Below are positions 43,754-47,510 of a DNA stretch of 47,510 nucleotides, in pieces. Under the pieces are notes generated by a model. That model saw nothing but the letters and a program-made list of their open reading frames with translations, ran no database searches and had not been told where the DNA came from. The position numbers and the translations under genes are program-made. Source of the DNA: an uncultured Flavobacteriales bacterium (GTDB taxonomy: Bacteria; Bacteroidota; Bacteroidia; Flavobacteriales_D; Crocinitomicaceae); NCBI GenBank assembly GCA_913046365.1, contig CAJWRM010000017.1:1-47510 (forward strand), written 5' to 3'. Each line of letters starts with the position of its first letter. The first letter of the stretch is position 1.

Positions 43754-44194
43754 TTATTTTAATCCTGTACTTCCGAAGCCGCCAACTCCTCTAATTGTCA
43801 TTTCTGTACTTTCAACTTCCTCCCAAACTACAGACTCTATTTTGGCAAAAACAAGCTGAGCGATACGCTCCCCATTTTCAATAAAGACCTCTTTATTGGA
43901 TAAGTTAACCAAAATAACACCGAGTTCCCCTCTATAATCAGCGTCGACTGTACCCGGAGTGTTCAAAACTGTTAAGCCTTGCTTTAGAGCTAAACCACTT
44001 CTCGGCCTAACCTGACATTCTGTTCCTGTCTCCATCTCTAAAAAAAGACCCGTTTTAATCAATGCTCTTTCAAGCGGCTTAATACAAATTTTTTCGGCAG
44101 TATATGCTCGAACATCCATTCCGGAGGAGCCCAAAGTCTTATACTCTGGTAAAGGGTTGTTGGATTGGTTTATTATTTTAACTTTTATCGACAT
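43754..44194 (-). CDS. dut: dUTP diphosphatase
   Basis: 146 residues, standard length of the trimeric enzyme that hydrolyses dUTP to dUMP and pyrophosphate. All five motifs are visible: SGMDVRA; PRSGLALKQG; GTVDADYRGELGVILVN (with the catalytic Asp); GERIAQLVFA; and the C-terminal RGVGGFGSTGLK P-loop-like tail. It begins the five-gene minus-strand run and is separated from the nucleotidyltransferase by 6 bases; regulation would come from the 124-base divergent gap before 44319. Confidence 0.97.
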   Translation of the reverse strand: MSIKVKIINQSNNPLPEYKTLGSSGMDVRAYTAEKICIKPLERALIKTGLFLEMETGTECQVRPRSGLALKQGLTVLNTPGTVDADYRGELGVILVNLSNKEVFIENGERIAQLVFAKIESVVWEEVESTEMTIRGVGGFGSTGLK

Positions 44195-44318
44195 CTTATT
44201 TCAAATTTACATATATTGAAAAAGGTAATAAGGCATGGCGCCAATAGAAATCAACAAAGCAATTAACAATTTGTGTTTTCTAAATAAATAAATCATCAAA
44301 AAAACTATTTTTGTTCAT
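44195..44318. promoter_or_regulatory. Divergent intergenic region between dut and cyanophycinase
   Basis: 124 bases that must hold promoters for both directions. On the plus strand TATTTTTG (44306-44313) fits TAnnTTTG, but it lies only five bases before the ATG at 44319, which would imply a leaderless message or a later start. No paired -33 element was found, so assignments are uncertain. Confidence 0.3.
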
Positions 44319-45197
44319 ATGAGGCCTGTAGGAAAACTGATAATAATTGGGGGGGGGATAGACACGGGAAGCTTTACAGAAAGTGATTTTACCGAACAAA
44401 TTGATAATAATCTTAACTTTTTTGAACGCGGAATTTTAAAACGAATCATTGACGAGTCAGATAAGGGAACCGAATCTAGAATCGAGGTGGTTCCAACGGC
44501 ATCAAGAATACCTGATGTCGTGGGGCCAGAATATTCTCGAGCCTTTCATTTTCTAGGTGCTGATAATGTTGGTGTTTTAGAAATTGAATCGAGAGAACAC
44601 TGTCAGGATAAATCAATTCTAGAACGTGTAAAATCAGCAGACGTTATCTTTTTTACAGGAGGTGATCAACTTAGGCTTACCTCTATTATTGGCGGAACTG
44701 CTGTTCATGACCTTATTTTGGAAAAATACTACAACGACCCTTTTCTTTATGTTGGAACCTCCGCAGGAGCTGCGTGCGCATCAAGAAACATGATCTATCA
44801 AGGTTCAAGCAAGGAAGCCTTGTTGAAGGGTGAAATAAAGATTACAGGAGGACTTGGTTTAATGAGTGACGTAGCTATTGATACGCATTTTGTGAAACGT
44901 GGGCGAATCGGTAGATTATTTCAAGCGGTAGTCTCGAACCCAAAGATAATTGGACTAGGACTAGGAGAAGATACGGGACTATTGATTTCAAATGGAGATG
45001 AAATGGAAGCTCTGGGGTCGGGACTTGTGATCCTCGTGGACGGAAGAAGTATTAAAGACACGAATATTACTGATATTTCACTTGGGGAACCAATTTCTAT
45101 TGAAAACCTAATTGTTCATGTTATGAGTATGGGAGATTCATATGTATTAAGCAGTAATACATTTAAAATTCGGAAAAAAGAAAATGAGCTTTCATGA
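44319..45197 (+). CDS. cphB: Cyanophycinase (peptidase S51 family)
   Basis: 292 residues. Hydrolyses cyanophycin, a poly-Asp backbone with Arg side chains, to beta-Asp-Arg dipeptides. The start has GKLIIIGGGIDTG, FFTGGDQLRLTSI follows, and the nucleophile is Ser148 in VGTSAGAACAS; GGLGLMSDVAIDTHFVKRGRIGRL supplies the conserved acid/His region; all are S51 cyanophycinase hallmarks. There is no signal peptide, so action is cytoplasmic. Its stop overlaps the isoaspartyl peptidase start by four bases, a functional pair. An alternative within S51 (dipeptidase E) is shorter and less alike. Confidence 0.93.
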   Translation: MRPVGKLIIIGGGIDTGSFTESDFTEQIDNNLNFFERGILKRIIDESDKGTESRIEVVPTASRIPDVVGPEYSRAFHFLGADNVGVLEIESREHCQDKSILERVKSADVIFFTGGDQLRLTSIIGGTAVHDLILEKYYNDPFLYVGTSAGAACASRNMIYQGSSKEALLKGEIKITGGLGLMSDVAIDTHFVKRGRIGRLFQAVVSNPKIIGLGLGEDTGLLISNGDEMEALGSGLVILVDGRSIKDTNITDISLGEPISIENLIVHVMSMGDSYVLSSNTFKIRKKENELS

Positions 45198-46036
45198 GAA
45201 TACTTATACATGGCGGCTTCTTCAGTGAGTCATCTCAATCTAACGAGACTAAACTTTTAAAACAAAAAGTACTTCTAGATATTTTAGAAAAATCTAAGGT
45301 GTATTTGCAGAGCAACAACGCCGTTGCAACCTCAATATTTGCCACGGCGATGCTCGAGGACAGCCCACTGTTTAATGCCGGAACAGGCTCACAAATTCAG
45401 CAAGATGGGAAAATCCGCATGAGCGCAGCAATTATGGATGGAACAAGCCTAAAATTCAGTGGTGTTATAAATGTTGAGGATATACAGAATCCTGTTTTTG
45501 TTGCACAGAGACTCATGAAGGAAGATGACCGTGTTCTTGGAGGGGAAGGAGCGACGAAATATGCTGCTAAAGAAGGTTTCCCGTTGTTTTCAACAGAAAC
45601 AGAAGAACGGAAAAAAGAATACCTATCCAAAAAAGAAAGTAACGGAACAGGAACTGTTGGGTGTGTGGTCCTAGATCGTCAGGGGAAACTTGCCGCAGCA
45701 ACATCAACCGGCGGAAAAGGCTTTGAAATTCCGGGTAGAGTGTCTGACTCTGCAACCATCGCTGGAAATTTCGCAAATCAAAATTGTGCAGTAAGCTGCA
45801 CTGGGGTGGGAGAAGATATTGTTAGCTCAGGTCTTGCGACAAAAATAGTAACACGTGTTACAGATGGGTTCTCTTTAACCGAGGCTTTTAAAAAGTCCTT
45901 TGACGAACTAAAACCATACGATGGGTTTGCTGGAGCTATTGGGGTGTCAAAAAATGGAGATGTCTTTTTTTCTGAATCACATCCTAAAATAGTGTACGCG
46001 TGTTTTGATGGAGAGAACAACACCGTTTTTGTCTAA
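45194..46036 (+). CDS. iaaA: Isoaspartyl peptidase/L-asparaginase (Ntn-hydrolase)
   Basis: 280 residues of the plant-type asparaginase family that self-cleaves and splits beta-aspartyl dipeptides. SNGTGTVGCVVLD contains the Thr nucleophile, residue 154, which becomes the N-terminus of the beta subunit; GGKGFEIPGRVSDSATIAGNFA and CTGVGEDIV are the conserved substrate loops. Somewhat shorter than E. coli IaaA (about 320). Coupled by ATGA to cyanophycinase, so together they turn cyanophycin into Asp and Arg. The last four bases overlap the convergent O-antigen-ligase-like gene. Confidence 0.93.
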   Translation: MRILIHGGFFSESSQSNETKLLKQKVLLDILEKSKVYLQSNNAVATSIFATAMLEDSPLFNAGTGSQIQQDGKIRMSAAIMDGTSLKFSGVINVEDIQNPVFVAQRLMKEDDRVLGGEGATKYAAKEGFPLFSTETEERKKEYLSKKESNGTGTVGCVVLDRQGKLAAATSTGGKGFEIPGRVSDSATIAGNFANQNCAVSCTGVGEDIVSSGLATKIVTRVTDGFSLTEAFKKSFDELKPYDGFAGAIGVSKNGDVFFSESHPKIVYACFDGENNTVFV

Positions 46037-47289
46037 ACTTCCTGAATCCACATTTTATCTTTACGACTTGCAAATAAGCCTAATAAAATCCAAAAAATGG
46101 GAGCTACCGCGATTACACTTATATTAAACAAGGACTGAATGGCGTAAGCTAAAACAGCAAGTGCTATTACGCTTTTGGTGTTGACTTGTGAAATATTACT
46201 CTTGTTTTCTTTGAAGATGAGGACGATAAAAATAAGGTACAATAATAAGGCTGGCAACCCAGAGACGGCTGCAATATGTAGGAAGTCATTGTGTGCCTTG
46301 TCAACGGTGTGTCCCGTAAGTTTTCCATATTCATACGAACGCTTATTCTTTGTTTGTTTTAAAGCTTCTTTCAAGTTTTCTGGTCCAGCGCCCAAGAAAG
46401 GGTGCTCTTGAATTATATCAAAAGACATCTTCCAAATTAGCGCTCGTCCCGAACCAGCCCACTCATTGTTTATATTGAGTTCGCTTTTGATTGTTTTCGT
46501 TCTTTTTTGGATCTTACTTTCACTTAAAAAATTCATTATCAAAAAAACCAATAAAAAAGAGCAGAAAGCCATGATATAATAGCGTCTAATTTCTTTGAAC
46601 CTTAAAAAGTATAAAGAGAAAACACTTACAACTATTAATGCAAGCCAGGCTCCTCTCGTATTTGATGCAAGGAGCGCTCCGAAAAACAATGCGGGAAAGA
46701 TGACATAAAAGCGTTTACGATATTTCATATAAAACCCTACTGCAATAACTAGCATCAACAATGTCCAGGATGCTAAAAAGTTCTGATTCCCGATGGTCGC
46801 ATATGACCCTTTAGTATAATTCATATACTCTACTAAGGGGTCTATCTTAAAAAATTGAGCTATTGCGTAAAAAGCAACAAGGGATTGTACGTAAAGAAAA
46901 AACCGAATGTTTTTGTGTGTTAAGCGCATGTGTTCTTTTGATGCATAAAACAAAACTGCATAAAAAAACAAAGTCACAAACCCTTCAAAACGCCCAGCTG
47001 TTGAAGACACACCAGATAAAGCTAAAAGAGGTTTGTAAGCAGCTAGGGATGCAATGAAAACACAACATAAATAAGCTAATAAAAAGAAATTTATAGTTGT
47101 TCTCTTGAACTTCCTTATCTTAATTAGATGGAAAGTAATATAGATTGATCCTAAAGACAAGATGGGCGCTTTAGCAGCATTAAAAATATCCGGTAAACCC
47201 TTAATAGGAATTATAATGATTGGCAAAACCGTTGCTAATACCCATAACGCACGATTGATTTTTAATGAAGAGGAACCTAAATCTTTCAA
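46033..47289 (-). CDS. O-antigen ligase/polymerase family membrane protein, second copy
   Basis: 418 residues with about 11-12 membrane segments. It shows the same Wzy_C family motifs as the protein at 37.6-39.0 kb: NTRGAWLALIV, PFLGAGPENLKE and DKAHNDFLHIAAVSGLPALLLY (the periplasmic loop with the active His). There are no glycan genes next to it; the neighbours are the cyanophycin-degrading pair and a T9SS cargo protein. It might be a general glycan ligase, for instance for surface-attached T9SS substrates or LPS, but this is speculation. Confidence 0.86.
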   Translation of the reverse strand: MKDLGSSSLKINRALWVLATVLPIIIIPIKGLPDIFNAAKAPILSLGSIYITFHLIKIRKFKRTTINFFLLAYLCCVFIASLAAYKPLLALSGVSSTAGRFEGFVTLFFYAVLFYASKEHMRLTHKNIRFFLYVQSLVAFYAIAQFFKIDPLVEYMNYTKGSYATIGNQNFLASWTLLMLVIAVGFYMKYRKRFYVIFPALFFGALLASNTRGAWLALIVVSVFSLYFLRFKEIRRYYIMAFCSFLLVFLIMNFLSESKIQKRTKTIKSELNINNEWAGSGRALIWKMSFDIIQEHPFLGAGPENLKEALKQTKNKRSYEYGKLTGHTVDKAHNDFLHIAAVSGLPALLLYLIFIVLIFKENKSNISQVNTKSVIALAVLAYAIQSLFNISVIAVAPIFWILLGLFASRKDKMWIQEV

Positions 47290-47314
47290 TTAAGTTTTCC
47301 TTTCTTATTCGATA

Positions 47315-47510
47315 TTATCGCATTAAAGTTACATGGCCTACTATAACTTTTCGTTCATCGGTTTTTGGGTTCTTATAAGTGATTTTCCAAGAATAGGTAC
47401 CATCCATTGCTTTTATTCCTTTTACCCCATATGAACCATCCCAGCCTATTTCCGCGTTATGGGATTCAAAAACGATTTCTCCCCATCGGTTAAAAATCAG
47501 CATTTCAAAA
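47315..47510 (-). CDS. C-terminal end of a T9SS cargo protein (type B sorting domain), 5'-truncated
   Basis: The open frame continues to the window edge; an ATG at 47503 is internal. The visible residues include LIFNRWGEIVFES, then WDGSYGVKGIKAMDGTYSWKITY and the closing VIVGHVTLMR, the gliding-motility-associated C-terminal (type B, CHU_C) sorting domain. The rest of the protein, usually a large adhesin or enzyme of over 1000 residues, lies outside. It adds to the evidence that the organism has a T9SS. It starts 25 bases upstream of the second O-antigen-ligase-like gene on the same strand. Confidence 0.93.
   Translation of the reverse strand, partial: FEMLIFNRWGEIVFESHNAEIGWDGSYGVKGIKAMDGTYSWKITYKNPKTDERKVIVGHVTLMR

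Noticed and set aside
1..47510. CRISPR array or rRNA
   Set aside because: No regularly spaced direct repeats of 24-40 bases and no rRNA signature anywhere in the window; only protein-level repeats (TPR, Asp-box, septoil, Met/Asn) were seen.

Overview
The window reads as chromosome of a member of the Bacteroidota, most likely a marine or aquatic flavobacterium (Flavobacteriales). Evidence: several secreted proteins end in type IX secretion (T9SS) sorting domains with a YPNP or FPNP start; one truncated protein carries the FNRWGEIVF-type (type B) sorting domain; families typical of the phylum are present (DUF4271 next to hemD, DUF4292, DUF4476, DUF5715-like, Wzi/RemB-like barrels); genes are packed with 1-20 base overlaps; and I saw no convincing Shine-Dalgarno sequences. 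Background GC looks near 40 %. I found no rRNA, tRNA or CRISPR array.

Layout. 1-8.2 kb (+): a tightly spaced operon of a bifunctional penicillin-binding protein (5' end outside the window), 3-oxoacid CoA-transferase A and B, a CysQ-type phosphatase, two tandem Wzi/RemB-like outer-membrane barrels, a VF530-type small protein and an M15/DUF5715-like protein. 8.2-17.9 kb (+): secreted or envelope proteins, namely a T9SS-sorted purple-acid-phosphatase-like enzyme, a YjdF-like membrane protein coupled to a six-repeat septoil-knot (DUF6150-like) protein, a cupin, a small secreted protein, a CocE-type hydrolase, a T9SS-sorted CotH protein and a Met/Asn-rich DUF4476 protein. 18.0-20.0 kb: an accessory patch with two translationally coupled short SSB genes (-), the C-terminal remnant of a tyrosine recombinase, an attC-like folded palindrome, and an AT-rich unit with a frameshifted small ORF and an unrecognised 264-residue protein. 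20.0-26.0 kb (-): secreted proteins, including a large BNR/Asp-box protein and a thioredoxin-fold T9SS cargo with a clear terminator. 26.2-27.7 kb (-): hemD and DUF4271. 27.8-28.9 kb (+): glutaryl-CoA dehydrogenase. 28.9-32.6 kb (-): serS, a small lipoprotein and a TPR protein. 32.7-39.0 kb (+): a histidine kinase/response regulator pair followed by Wzx-like flippase, Wzz-like and Wzy/WaaL-like polysaccharide genes. 39.0-44.2 kb (-): dut, sugar nucleotidyltransferase, TPR lipoprotein, DUF4292 lipoprotein and an EnvC-like degenerate M23 protein. 44.3-46.0 kb (+): cyanophycinase plus isoaspartyl peptidase. 46.0-47.5 kb (-): a second O-antigen-ligase-like protein and the C-terminus of a T9SS type B cargo protein.

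Together most genes serve the cell envelope: peptidoglycan synthesis and remodelling, surface polysaccharide export and polymerisation, secreted hydrolases. Metabolic genes cover ketone-body/CoA transfer, glutaryl-CoA oxidation, haem synthesis, and a complete cyanophycin-to-amino-acid degradation pair. The most unusual area is 17.9-20.0 kb, where the recombinase relic, attC-like site, abrupt base-composition change and coupled SSB pair suggest a decayed integron-like insertion.
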